A stretch of 64,000 nucleotides of DNA, from NCBI GenBank assembly GCA_023525715.1, contig CM042010.1, positions 66,989,966 through 67,053,965 on the forward strand, written 5' to 3'. Positions within the stretch are counted from its first letter, which is position 1. Each line of letters begins with the position of its first letter. Origin of the DNA: Cichorium intybus (taxonomy: Eukaryota > Streptophyta > Magnoliopsida > Asterales > Asteraceae). The notes beneath the pieces are model-generated. The model was not told where the DNA came from. It saw only the letters and a list, made by a program, of their open reading frames with translations, and ran no database searches. The position numbers and the translations under genes are program-made. Positions 37,013 through 47,289 of the stretch are shown piece after piece.

Positions 37013-37506
37013 CTAGTAAGAGGAATGCTCAAAATCTAGGAGCTTGGAGGTCTTACGAGGGTGAGTAGACATTTGTGATGGTAGTGGATTCAGAGCCGCA
37101 GCAGGTGTGGAAGCAGTATCAAGAGGAGCAGGAGGATTGTATGGAGCTGCAGAAGGATCAGGAAGGCTATTTAGAGCTGTGGGAGCATCAAGAGCATCAG
37201 ATGGGCTGTTATCATTGTCAATGCTAAAAGAATCAATAGTTCGAAGGTTTGACTGAGTCATGTCTTGATACTGGACAAGAATGGTGTAGAATGGAATATG
37301 CTAAAAAGAGTAACATGTCGAGTGACATCCAATTTCTGACTTGCGAGGTCATAACATTGATATCCTAACATCGTATCATAAGAATACTTATAGATCCAAC
37401 TTTGGAAACAACTTGTCCTACTTGACATGAGGTCGTAAAACAAAGCAGGTACACCTAAAGACCCGTAAGGAGGAATAATCAGGTAACTGAATATACAACT
37501 TTTCAT
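37013..37506 (-). pseudogene. Copia-3 integrase-RT linker
   Basis: DTMLGYQCYDLASQKLDVTRHVTLF is the usual copia post-integrase segment (GYrCyD...k...SRHVtF), followed by a Pro/Ala-rich linker and STHPRKTSKLLDF. Two frames. Confidence 0.65.
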
Positions 37507-37722
37507 AATGAGACATCCCCGAGTTGTGTGCAGTTATGATGCAATTAATCACGTAAGAAATGGTCAGAAGAGCTTATACAAGATGTGGATGTTTCCTTTC
37601 TGCTACAACATTTTGATGTGGGGTATCAATACATGATGATTGGTTTATATTACCATCAGATGCCAGTAACTCAGTAAAATCGTTAGAGTTATATTCCCCT
37701 TCTAAATCGCACTGGAAGCATT

Positions 37723-38262
37723 TTAGGACAACACAATGTTGGGTTTGAGAAGGGGTCTGAAATTGCTATATATGGTGAATAAATCAAATGTACGCTTCAT
37801 AAGGTAAACCCATGTATAACGAGAGTAGTCATCTATGAATGAAACATAATATTTAGAGCCTCCTTTAGAGGATTTTGGGGATGGACCCCACACATCAGAA
37901 TTCAAAAGATCAAAGGGAACAAAAGAACAAGTCACACTTTTATGAAATGGTAAAGCATAAACTTTTGCTAATTTATAACCATACCAATAAGAAATATCAT
38001 GACTGTTAAAAAGACCTAACATACTAGTAGAGGAGAAAAATTGTAAACATGATGTAGATACATGTCCGAAATGAGAATGCCAAAGGTAAAATTCAGAAGA
38101 TAAATGACTTAAACGAAAATACAACAAATCAACACTAGAGACAACATCATCAGAAACGTGAAGCTGCTCTAAAACATAAAGCTTCCCAAGTCTACAACCT
38201 ATCCCAATCAACCTCTAATATCGTGGGTCATGTACACAACATAGTGAATCAGAAAAGAAGAC
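37723..38262 (-). pseudogene. Copia-3 GAG-pre-integrase and integrase N-terminus
   Basis: IGIGCRLGKLYVLEQL, then LWHSHFGHVS (zinc His pair; the Cys pair is lost at YWYGYKLAKV), then NSDVWGPSPKSSKGGSKYYV and SFIDDYSRYTWVYLMK. The upstream frame contains a TAG. It is truncated at 38267 by the Copia-4 LTR and at 37723 by a frame break. Confidence 0.8.
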
Positions 38263-38267
38263 CCAAT

Positions 38268-38889
38268 TGTTGGTTGTATGCCCATGGTCATAATAAGTTG
38301 GTAATATTACTTTAAATAGTAGGGTCCTTTTGGGTTACACGCAAGTGACAATTTAGCCAAAAGAGATCGAAAAATAAACTTGAGGGGCTAAGTTTATTAA
38401 TATACCAAAGTAATTGTATATTAATTAGAAACTAAAATAGGATAAATGACTAAAGTGAAAATATTAACAGTTTGAATTTTAAATAGTCCTTAGCCGCAAG
38501 GGAGGAGATTGGGATGAAAGGCAATATAAATACAATCCTATATTTGAGTTGTAAATCATCCCAGAAACCATATAATTCTTACATCTCCTCCCCACCCTTG
38601 GTATACTGCCGATTTCTTCAAATGCTCGAAAGATAACGTGCTAAAACTTCAAGCAAAGGTTTACACTTCATCAACGGGTGTTGGATTGTTGTCTTGAGTG
38701 TGATTCCATAAGAGGAGTTCTACTTTGTGCTCTACCCATCCTAGCAAGATTAGATCTGCAATTAAAAGGGAATTCTTGAACCCTCTTTTAGTTTATAGTT
38801 ATGAAAGTGTACATGATTTTGTGATCCGTGGTGGAAAACGATTTTTGTTTTGCTTCTGCTGTGTGTGTTTGATGTTATCATATCCTAAC
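38268..38889 (+). repeat. Copia-4 5' LTR
   Basis: Starts TGTTGGTTGTATGCCC and ends ATCCTAAC just before the PBS; the expected final CA has mutated. About 620 bp. It was inserted into Copia-3. Its 3' partner is not found. Confidence 0.7.
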
Positions 38890-38891
38890 GG

Positions 38892-38903
38892 TGGTATCAG
38901 AGT
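38892..38903 (+). other. Primer binding site, tRNA-iMet (Copia-4)
   Basis: TGGTATCAGAGT, one mismatch at the last base relative to the usual site. Confidence 0.8.
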
Positions 38904-39380
38904 CACTTAATCATGATTTTGTACTATTTTTAGTCATTTTGATCCATTGATTGGTGTTAAAAATAGGATTTTTTGTTGAAATTATCGAAATCGTTCGTCG
39001 ATAGCGCCGCTATCTTTGAACGGTCGTGTCGCGGCCTTCGATACAGATTACGAACATCAGGGTTTTATCGTGATGTTCCTATTCTGATCTTGTTTTGTTG
39101 GTTGCTTCGCGATGCTACTTGTCGCTATGATCGTAACACCTTTCTGAAATCGCGATTATTGATATGAAAATATGATGAATTTTAAATATTGGGTAATTTA
39201 TTAAGTTAATTATTAAATGTAATCATGATTTTGTACTATTTTGAGACGTTTTGATCAATTGATTTATGTTAAAAATCAGATTTTTGTTGAAATTATCGAA
39301 ATTGTTCGTCGATAGCGCTGCTATTTTTGAACAGTCGTGTTGTGATCTTCTATACAAATTACGAATTCCTAAGGATCATC
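38904..39380 (+). repeat. Copia-4 leader with an internal duplication
   Basis: About 140 bp at 38909-39047 (CATGATTTTGTACTATTTT ... CGTTCGTCGATAGCGC) is repeated with changes at 39222-39362. Confidence 0.75.
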
Positions 39381-39839
39381 CAGACAGATCCACCAGTGCT
39401 AAACTAGATGGTCATCTTAGACGTCGAAATGATTCGAATAAGGTTTCTCGTCTCATGTTAGACACCATGCTTCCTGAGCTTCAAAGAAGATTTTGGGTTC
39501 TTGGTGATTTCGATATAATTAACCGGCATAAGGACATGATCCAAGAGCAAGTTAGACAAGAAATATTTGAAGTCATGAAATCATATTGGGATGAAGGTTT
39601 TAGGAGGGACAGAGTGTTAATACCTATATGTTTAACATAAAAGAGTACTTTGACCAAATGTAGAGGTTGGGATTTCTAGTAAGTCGGGAGTTAGCTATGA
39701 ATATAGTCTTTAACTTGCTAAGTAGTTCTTACGATCTGGTCATTTTGGACTTCATTATAGAGAACTTAAAAGGACCTTTCAAGAGATCACATAGCATGTT
39801 TAGGAAGTGGAACTCGACATGGCTAGGGAATCTGAAACT
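39381..39839 (+). pseudogene. Copia-4 gag, N-terminal part
   Basis: RRRNDSNKVSRLMLDTMLPE, then LQRRFWVLGDFDIINRHKDM, IQEQVRQEIFEVMKSYWDEG, and in a shifted frame GFLVSRELAMNIVFNLLSSS. This is UBN2-type copia gag with stops and frame changes. It is cut at 39839 by the Athila-like element; the rest resumes at 46087. Confidence 0.8.
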
Positions 39840-40810
39840 TGACAACGCCTAGTAATATCAAGTATTTTAGTCGTTGTGGAGCCTTATTCTTGGTGATTTT
39901 ATATCATATATGCTGTGGTATTCTCACTTTTTGTGTCAATGCTAGTTTGGAAAGAAAAGTTACAAATAGGGGTTAAATGCGTACAAATTGGAAGAAGTTT
40001 GGAAATAAAGACAAAAACAGTCGCCTGAACACGCGTGCCGCGGGGAAGCATGAAGGCGCGCCACGTTGAGTCAACGATAAGGCGGTGGGAAGAATTCAAA
40101 TGACGAAAAAACAGGGATAAACCTACATACGCGCCGCGGATATCAAAGCTACGCGACGCGGTCATTAAATTTCCACAACTATAAATAGAGGCTATTAGGT
40201 CGAAATCAGCAGGCAATGAACGACCCATAAGGTGGACTTAAGGCTTCTTAGACTCCAAGTTTCGGTTTTCAGTCGCCATTCGTGGTATTTATGTTTCTTC
40301 ACTTAGTTTTCATATTAATTTAGTTGTTTTAGTAGTTTAGCTTGGTGTTTTTGGGTGTGACAACCATTAGCATTAGGTTAGAACTTCTGATTTTCGTTGT
40401 TTACTGTTTTGGATGTTTGGGATCTGAAGTTTATGCAATTAATCATTCGGTTCCAGTTTTATTGATGTTTTTCGGTATTTTGATGTTTGAATGCTTGTAT
40501 GTTTTTGAGATTGATCTTGTTTGTTCTGTTTCTGAATTATACTTTTGATTTCAGTAAGCAAACTAGGTTAGGTTTTTAATTTAAGTTCCATTTAGTTCAT
40601 GCTTGGATTTGGATTTTGTTTGGAATTTGGTTTTTGGACTGTTTTTGGGAAAGTATAGAGACTAGTCCCTCTGGTTGTAGCATGACACTGCAACTAGTAA
40701 TCTGTCACCTATCTTGACCACATAACTCATGTGGATCGCGCCTGACTTCCACTGTACTAGTGAGAGTGAGGTTTTATTATTTTTGACCGCACGACGACCT
40801 AGGCATGTCA
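39840..40810 (+). repeat. Athila-like 5' LTR
   Basis: 971 bp; contains TATAAATAG at 40180-40188 and clustered GC-rich words (GCCGCGG, GCGCGCC, CGCGACGCGG) upstream of it. Close copy at 45117-46081. Confidence 0.93.
40180..40188 (+). promoter_or_regulatory. TATA box of the Athila-like LTR
   Basis: TATAAATAG in CACAACTATAAATAGAGGC, conserved in the 3' LTR at 45457-45465. Confidence 0.7.
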
Positions 40811-40815
40811 AATTT

Positions 40816-40833
40816 TGGCGCCGTTGCCGGGGA
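40816..40833 (+). other. Athila/Tat-type primer binding site
   Basis: TGGCGCCGTTGCCGGGGA six bases after the 5' LTR, the form usual in Athila and Tat elements (commonly assigned to tRNA-Asp). Confidence 0.85.
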
Positions 40834-40931
40834 GTTGTGAGCTTAAGATTAGGCGATCTGTAGGGATTTGTTTTCTGATTTTTTATGTTCAATTTTAGTC
40901 TTTTGATTTTTGGTATGTGTGCGTCCTCATA

Positions 40932-41780
40932 ATGGGCGATTACATATATCCGGATCAATATTATGAGTATTATGAAAATCCGGCCGACAACTATTATGAG
41001 GATGATTGCAACAATGAATCATTCTTTGACAATGGATGACGGACCTAGGAGTCATCTCAATCTGAAAATTCTGCAATTTGGGCCCAATTATTGGAACTCA
41101 TGGCTAACACCTACCAAATTCAGAAGGATCAGGCTGATGCTCTTGTAAGATTGCAATGTTCATTAGATAAGTTGGAGGAAAATTGGAAATGTTCACCACC
41201 CTCACCAAAACCTGAGGCGAATAATTTTTATACCAATGATAATGTGTGTGAACTTGCATCACCTGAATATGTGATGGAAGGGCATACACCTTGGGAAAGT
41301 CAAGAGACCATTGAGAGGGTCGAAAATGTTGTTGAGGAAGAGGTTGTAGGTGACAATGCTACCTCTGCCTCAACAGCTTTTGATGTTTTTGAAAATGTTA
41401 ATAATGTTGAGCTGGTGATGAGTGAATCCATCCTATCACCAGACAATTTGGTTGTTGAGAATTTTGTGGAGGGGGTTGTAAGTGACAGTGTAGACCCCAA
41501 CCCAACAACTCCCAAAATTGTCGAAGCTGTTGATACTATTGGGGAAGGGGGCGTAGATGACAATACTACCCCCGAACCTATAACTTTTGAAAATTTTGAA
41601 AATTTTGAAAGTAAGGATCTGGTGATAGGTGACTTTATACCACCACCAGATGAAACCAGTCGCTCACTCTTGGTACCGATCCACCTGTTGGACGATGATA
41701 AAAAAGATGAGGCCGACGAGTTAGTCTTTGAAAACAATAAACATGATTTCTTTGCTACTCATGATCCATTCATGAATTGA
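40932..41780 (+). pseudogene. Athila-like element, first ORF (acidic, unknown)
   Basis: ATG at 40932 begins MGDYIYPDQYYEYYENPADN. A TGA at 41037 and a TAG at 41046 interrupt it, and the same frame then stays open for 229 more codons with LLELMANTYQIQKDQADALV and a long Glu/Val-rich acidic region with degenerate repeats (ENFVEGVVSD, ENFENFE). Tat/Athila elements have similar Tyr-rich starts before a coiled segment. No zinc knuckle or enzymatic motif is present. Confidence 0.6.
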
Positions 41781-41787
41781 AAATTAG

Positions 41788-42165
41788 ATGTCATCAATAC
41801 CATCAATGAGGACATTCGGGAGCATACCAATATTATGCCTTCCGATCCCATTTGATTGGAAAATTTCTATTGGTACTGCAGACCAACCACAAACTGTAGA
41901 TAACATGCAATATGTGAGCAACAAACGAGGCGCAAAACAACTAATGGAAGCAGCATTGGGCGCCCTCCACATCAAACCTGTGATCTTGAAGAGATATAGA
42001 AGGAAGGATCGAGCTTGGAGGTTTAAAGCTACTTCCAAGCATTCGCGAGAATTAATCAGAAAACAGCAACCGGGCAGCAGTAGAGGAACCGGCAAACCAT
42101 TCGACCCAAGAAAGTTTAAGGAGCATGTGGACAATGAAGGGACGGTGGAGGCAGAAATGCAGTAG
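41788..42165 (+). CDS. Athila-like element, second ORF (unknown, basic)
   Basis: 125 codons just after the first ORF in another frame. The C-terminal half is Lys/Arg-rich (ILKRYRRKDRAWRFKATSKH, RELIRKQQPG). It is followed by CTTGTTGGGAGGCAACCCA (42237-42255), a short inverted repeat commonly seen in Tat/Athila transcripts. Function unknown; it might be a gag or accessory remnant. Confidence 0.4.
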   Translation: MSSIPSMRTFGSIPILCLPIPFDWKISIGTADQPQTVDNMQYVSNKRGAKQLMEAALGALHIKPVILKRYRRKDRAWRFKATSKHSRELIRKQQPGSSRGTGKPFDPRKFKEHVDNEGTVEAEMQ

Positions 42166-42891
42166 AAACAAATGGCGTAGAATCCACCATAGCTGAAGTA
42201 GGAGGAATCCGTCTGACTGAAGACGTTAAACTTAGCTTGTTGGGAGGCAACCCATCCGTTATAGGTTAGGTATTTTGTTTCTTCGGAGTAATTAGGTAAT
42301 TATTATCGTCGTTGTTACAGGTGTTATTGGTTCGAGCCAAGTGTGGGGTCACACGAAGGATTTTTGAAGATTTGAAGGCCGCGTCGCATTATGGAGTTTG
42401 GCGCGCCGTGCTTACGCAAGACAACCCGATGCGCAGGGGTTGATTTGGGGACACGCGCGCCACGGCTAGCCCTTTACTCGCGCCACGGGAAACGATCGGT
42501 CGGTTTTTCTCTTTATAAGGTACGTCGCACACATACAAAACCCCACAACTAAGGTATGTCATTCTAACTCGTTTTTACTAGTTAGAACTAGCAATTAGGC
42601 CGTGAAATTGATTGAATTCTTCAAAAACTGAAAAACTTAGAAATCGGCAATGCTGCCTCGTAGGGTGTTTTGTTTGCAAAATAATCACCCTAGAGGGGCT
42701 AGTCGGTGCTTAGGCTACCTTGTAGGAGTGTTGGATCGAGTTAACAGGTCAAAAATCGATGGTTTGGGATTTCAGTTCGTAACAGGCTTCGGCACGCCGC
42801 GCCATGGTTCTTGGGCCGCGCCACGCCTCAGTGGGGAAGACAAGGGACTAAAATTGCAATTTTTTTTGTTTTGTGTGGTTTGTTTGTGCAA
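42166..42891 (+). other. Athila-like element, non-coding spacer
   Basis: Contains the GTTGGGAGGCAACCC hairpin and several GC-rich words (GGCGCGCCGTG, GCGCGCCACGG, GCCGCGCCACGC). No convincing ORF. Confidence 0.5.
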
Positions 42892-44022
42892 ATGGCTTTC
42901 AGACGTCACCACCCTTTCCTTCAGTTCCCCAAGATCCTAGAGAGTACCCTAGAGTATATTGCACTGAGGGACGCGTTGATTTCTCGTCGAGTTCTCGAGG
43001 CGACCATTTTTGACAGAGATGTTCTGGTTCAGGCCGGATTGTGGGCCGAGATCGAGCCACTTCTTCACCGCACTTGGTCCTCTTGAGAGTTTACATTTAC
43101 ATGCCATGGCTGGGAGAGGCTAATGGCCAACCAGGACAACACTGTCTATACGGAGCTTCTACTGGAGTTCCTTTCTACAGTCCATTATGCACCGACGGCA
43201 CGAGAGGCACAGCCCAGACCGATCAGTTTCAGACTTGGGGGAGTCAGCAGGGAGTGTAGTCTCTGGGACTTTGGGAGGCGCATTGAGATATACACAGAGG
43301 AGGAGCTCCAGAGCCGTCACTTCACGCCATTTCTGCGGGCGTGTATTTAGGGGCAGCTGGATCGGGCTGCCAATGCGACTATTTGGGCTATGATGTCCAA
43401 CGTGCAGTTTGAGGCGGGTTGGCTAGGGAGAGCCAGCTCCGCAACCTGCTTCACCAACTCATGCACTGCATCATCTCCGCTTCTGTTATGCAGAAGCAAG
43501 GGGGTGAGAAGATTTCTGGCGAGGATATGACATTCATGTGGGTGCTCATAGACCCCACCAGGTTCCTCGATCTTCCATATGCCTTGGTGGTCACCCTATC
43601 CACCCGAGCAGCGGGTGCATCCAGCAGCAGCCCCTTGGCCGGCGGGCATTACATCACCCGCTTTGCCCGATCATACGGTTTGCTGACTGCTGGGACTATC
43701 GCGACCTTGACGGCAGTACCGCCTATGCGCACATCGGTCTGATTCTTGGAGAACATGGGCTTGATTCATCAGCCACAGCTAGAGCGTTATTTGAGGGTGG
43801 CGACAGAGGCGCCACAGGCACCTCGACCAGCCCATGAGGAGGGACCGGCGAGACGTCGGCAGAGAGTTGCCACACCAGTTGCACCGGTAGAGCCACAACA
43901 GTTTGAGGAGATGACAATTATCTGACGATTGGAGGGCAGGGTTGCTGGTATTGAGGACCAGCTGGCATGGATTGGAGAGGTACTTCTGGAGATAGCCTCT
44001 CAGCAGGGACGACGCCCCTGAC
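42892..44022 (+). pseudogene. ATHILA ORF1-like protein remnant
   Basis: Begins MAFRRHHPFLQFPKILESTL and continues over three frames: VLVQAGLWAEIEPLLHRTWS; then NTVYTELLLEFLSTVHYAPT with FRLGGVSRECSLWDFGRRIE and IYTEEEL; then LRNLLHQLMHCIISASVMQK; and a C-terminal helical segment (RVAGIEDQLAWIGEVLLEIA). The order of a Trp-Leu motif, a ...FxLGG..RxxSLxxFGxRxxxYTEEE block and a later His-rich helical part fits the plant ATHILA ORF1 family. At least two frameshifts and stops. The role of ORF1 is not established. Confidence 0.6.
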
Positions 44023-45104
44023 CCTTCCCGGCCCGAGCTCATGATCACGAGGCAGGTTCTTCCAGGCCACCCAGGGACGATTGATGTATTTTTCTTTTCA
44101 CTTTTTGGGATATATGTACCAAACCTATGACACTCTTTTATTTTTGTTTGTTTATATTTGATATTTTAGATGTTTGTTTTTCTGTTTGCATTTAATTTGT
44201 TTATGAGTGATGCATGTAATACCTGAATGGAGAATCTGTGGAGGAGTTGTTTCAGGAAAGTGTGGGGTCACCATGCCCCTTCCACTTGCCTTGATCACCG
44301 GCGTGTTTTACTGTTGCGCTACAACTCCTGGAATTTGAAGCAAGAATTGTTCGTGTTTTTGTACCTGTGATAGTCAAGTACCATCAAGCAGTCAACCGTC
44401 TAAGGGGTAACTCTTTCTCCCTAGTTTTGAAATAATTTTGTACAACGGGGACGTTGTACGGTTTTAAGTGTGGGGTGTGGACGGTCGAAAGAGTAGATTT
44501 TTTTGAAATTTTTGCAGGATATGAGTCATTTTTAAAATTTTTATCAACTTTTTCAAAATTTTTATTAGATTGTAATTTTGAAACAGATAATTTATGAATG
44601 TTATAGCTTTGGTATTTTTCAAGGAATATTGTTTAGGTGTTATCATGCTATTTGTTTAGTTAAATAAGTTGAGTTTTAGGAGTTAGAAGCTTGGAATATT
44701 TTAGGATTGGAATTTAGGGAGGAACTGTCAATCAGTGGCTTTTATTGTTCGAGCCGGTATGTCTAAAATGGGTGGGACTTATGCACTTTGCCACTTAAGA
44801 TCGTCTGGTCTGGGATGGTATTTCTAAAATCTCGTTACACGGACAACATCGAAAGTCATGGATAGTCTTTTTATGGCCTTTAGAATCTGAATGAGTATGT
44901 ACACTTCACTGTGGACAGAAAATTTGTAATCAAGGGTTTTTAGAAAGTCATGAATTCCAAAGAATATTCTGGTTATGTTTTCACAAACTATTTCAATCTA
45001 ACTCCTGAGGCAATAAGCTTTGAAATTGAATACATTCGAAAATTGTTTGAGTCTTAGTTAGAATCTGTTAACAACTCTCTTGCTTGGGGACAAGCAAGGC
45101 ACAA
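44023..45104 (+). other. Athila-like element, 3' non-coding region
   Basis: 1.1 kb with repeated AGTGTGGGGT words (44258, 44467, 45103) and no ORF of note. Confidence 0.6.
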
Positions 45105-45116
45105 GTGTGGGGTGTT
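45105..45116 (+). other. Polypurine tract of the Athila-like element
   Basis: GTGTGGGGTGTT just before the 3' LTR, preceded by CTTGGGGACAAGCAAGGC, a phrase usual at this place in Tat/Athila elements. Confidence 0.65.
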
Positions 45117-46081
45117 TGACAACGCCTAGTAATATCAAGTATTTTAGTCGTTGTTGAGGCCTATTCTTGGTGATTTTATATCATATATGCTGTGGTATTC
45201 TCACTTTTTGTGTCAGTGCTAGTTTGGAAAGAAAAGTTACAAACAGGGGTTAAATACGTACAAATTGGAAGAAGTTTGGAGATAAAGACAAAAATAGTTG
45301 CCTGAACATGCGCGCCGCGGGGAAGCATGAAGGCACGCCGCGCTGAGTCAACGATAAGGCGGTGGGAAGAATTCAAATGACGAAAAAACAGGGATAAACC
45401 TACACGCACGCCGCGGATATGAAAGCTACGCGACGCGGCCATTAAATTTCCACAACTATAAATAGAGGCCATTAGGTCGAAATCAGCAGGTAAGGAACGA
45501 CCCATAAGGTGGACTTAAGGATTCTTTGACTCCAAGTTTCGGTTTTCAGTCGCCATTCGTGGTATTTATCACTTAGTTTTCATATTAATTTAGTTGTTTT
45601 AGTAGTTTAGCTTGGTGTTTTTGGGTGTGACAACCATTAGCATTAGGTTATAACTTCTGATTTTTGTTGTTTACTGTTTTGGATGTTTGGGATCTGAAGT
45701 TTATGCAATTAATCATTCGGTTTCAGTTTTATTTATGTTTTTCGGTATTTTGATGTTTGAATGCTTGGATGTTTTTGAGATTGATCTTGTTTGTTTCTGT
45801 TTCTAAATTATACTTTTGATTTCAGTAAGCAAACTAGGTTAGGTTTTTAGTTTAAGTTCCATTTAGTTCATTCTTGGATTTGGATTTTGTTTGGAATTTG
45901 GTTTTTGGACTGTTTTTGGGAAAGTATAGAGACTAGTCCCTCTGGTTGTAGCGTGACACTGCAACTGTTAATCTGTCACCTATCTTGACCACGTAACTCC
46001 TGTGGATCGACCATGACTTCCACTATACTAGTGTGAGTGAGGTTTTATTATTTTTGACCGCACGACAACCTAGGCATGTCA
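45117..46081 (+). repeat. Athila-like 3' LTR
   Basis: 965 bp, near-identical to the 5' LTR apart from scattered changes and a few small indels. Confidence 0.93.
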
Positions 46082-46086
46082 AAACC

Positions 46087-46290
46087 ACAGTTCCTAAAGG
46101 AGGCGTCAAAAGAAAAGGACAGACCCCGCCAAGATAATGATTTTCTCGAAGAAACCTCAATCCCAAAATCCCGAGGAACTATATTGTTTCCACTGCAAGG
46201 AAGTGGGACATGGAATACATAAATGCTCAAGATATCTGATGCAGTAGAAGCAGTTGCAAGCCAAAGAGTATGGCGCTTCAGGTATTTTTG
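46087..46290 (+). pseudogene. Copia-4 gag, C-terminal zinc knuckle part
   Basis: Resumes Copia-4 gag after the Athila-like insertion: ELYCFHCKEVGHGIHKCSRY is the CCHC knuckle, followed by QLQAKEYGASGIF, which in intact copia elements leads into the protease. The protease and the rest of pol are missing. Confidence 0.8.
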
Positions 46291-46860
46291 TAATTCCATA
46301 AGTACTCTGCTTATGACCAGGACTGACATTTTAATTTTCATGGATTGACATTTTAATTTTCATGGATCGAATCATGGAATACAAGAAACTTTCTTTCATC
46401 CATAGGATTAGGAACCAACTTCTCTTTAGTGTTTCAATTTATAGTTTTACGATTGAATATTGTTTATGTGAACATTATCAGATGGTTTTGACTTGGTTTA
46501 AATAAGAAAAAGTTGTTTTAAACAAAAGTTATTTTGAAAGTTATAGTCATTACATCTATGAGAACCGGTTCACAACAATAGTTCAAAGAAAATTGATTCA
46601 AAGGAGTCCAAATGTTTGGATTAGAGGTATTAGTGGAATTTTTCCGCTTTTATAAACTTGAAAGAAGCTACCAGAACTCCATGTGGATAGGATTCTGGAA
46701 ATCATTTGACTGAAAGTCTTATGATAACTACTATTCTTGTTTACATAGAGAGAGACTATGCATTTCTCACAAATTATTGTGGGCAGAGGCTGAGAATCTA
46801 TTGGACCTTGTATATCTAATGGATTTAGACCATTCCGTTTATCCACTAAATCGTCTAAAC
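46291..46860. other. Unassigned stretch, probably Copia-4 debris
   Basis: A 21-22 bp unit (GACATTTTAATTTTCATGGA) is duplicated at 46323-46366. Otherwise I see no domain, ORF or repeat boundary. Confidence 0.4.
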
Positions 46861-47129
46861 TGTTATAAATTTAGCATTACCACGACAATTATGAACAAAC
46901 TAAAAACTAGAATATAGATGAAGAAAGAAAGAAAGCTTGAGAGCTTGGAGAGATTAGAGAGAGTTTATATCACTTGTGAAAGAGTTGATATGAGATGCAT
47001 TTTCTTCCTTACATTGATGGTCTATTTATACTACCAACTCTACTATTCAAATATAGTTGTTTAATTGGTAAATGCAAAGTGATGACAAAGTGATGACATA
47101 ATGTTGTCATTCACCAATTACTTGTAACA
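46861..47129 (-). repeat. Copia-5 3' LTR
   Basis: 269 bp, on minus TGTTACAAG ... TTTATAACA. Its inner end is followed by CTCCCCCTTGAA (plus), i.e. PPT AAGGGGGAG on minus at 47130-47138. Confidence 0.85.
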
Positions 47130-47289
47130 CTCCCCCTTGAATGACATCATTCTACATCACAGTTCAACTTTGAAGTACTGCCTCATTGAAAACCTTGCTA
47201 AAGAAAACCCAGTGGGAAAAAACTTTAGCGAAGGGAAAAAGAGTGCAGTGTCTAGTTGACTCCCCCTCATTTAGATATCGAATGACCAT

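Larger units (their letters stand above)
35640..38267 (-). mobile_element. Copia-3: decayed Ty1/copia pol fragment
   Basis: Minus-strand pol remains in order: protease-to-integrase, linker, RT, RNase H. No LTRs are found. Copia-4 interrupts it at 38268, while the gypsy LTR ends at its other side. Confidence 0.8.
39840..46081 (+). mobile_element. Non-autonomous Athila-like Ty3/gypsy element
   Basis: 6242 bp, LTRs of 971 and 965 bp (TGACAACGCC ... GGCATGTCA), the Athila/Tat-type PBS TGGCGCCGTTGCCGGGGA, a purine-rich PPT and ATHILA ORF1-like coding, but no protease, RT, RNase H or integrase. AAACT (39835-39839) and AAACC (46082-46086) are a 4/5 target duplication. It lies inside Copia-4 gag. 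Confidence 0.85.

Noticed and set aside
35614..38267. CCAAT at 35614 and at 38263 as a target duplication linking the gypsy LTR to Copia-4
   Set aside because: They belong to different elements in different positions; a 5 bp match is expected by chance.
41300..41737. 145-codon minus-strand Ser/Thr-rich ORF
   Set aside because: It is the antisense shadow of the acidic plus-strand ORF of the Athila-like element.
43123..43350. Independent small host gene at this ORF
   Set aside because: It is one frame of the ATHILA ORF1-like remnant, collinear with neighbouring frames and inside the LTR-bounded element.
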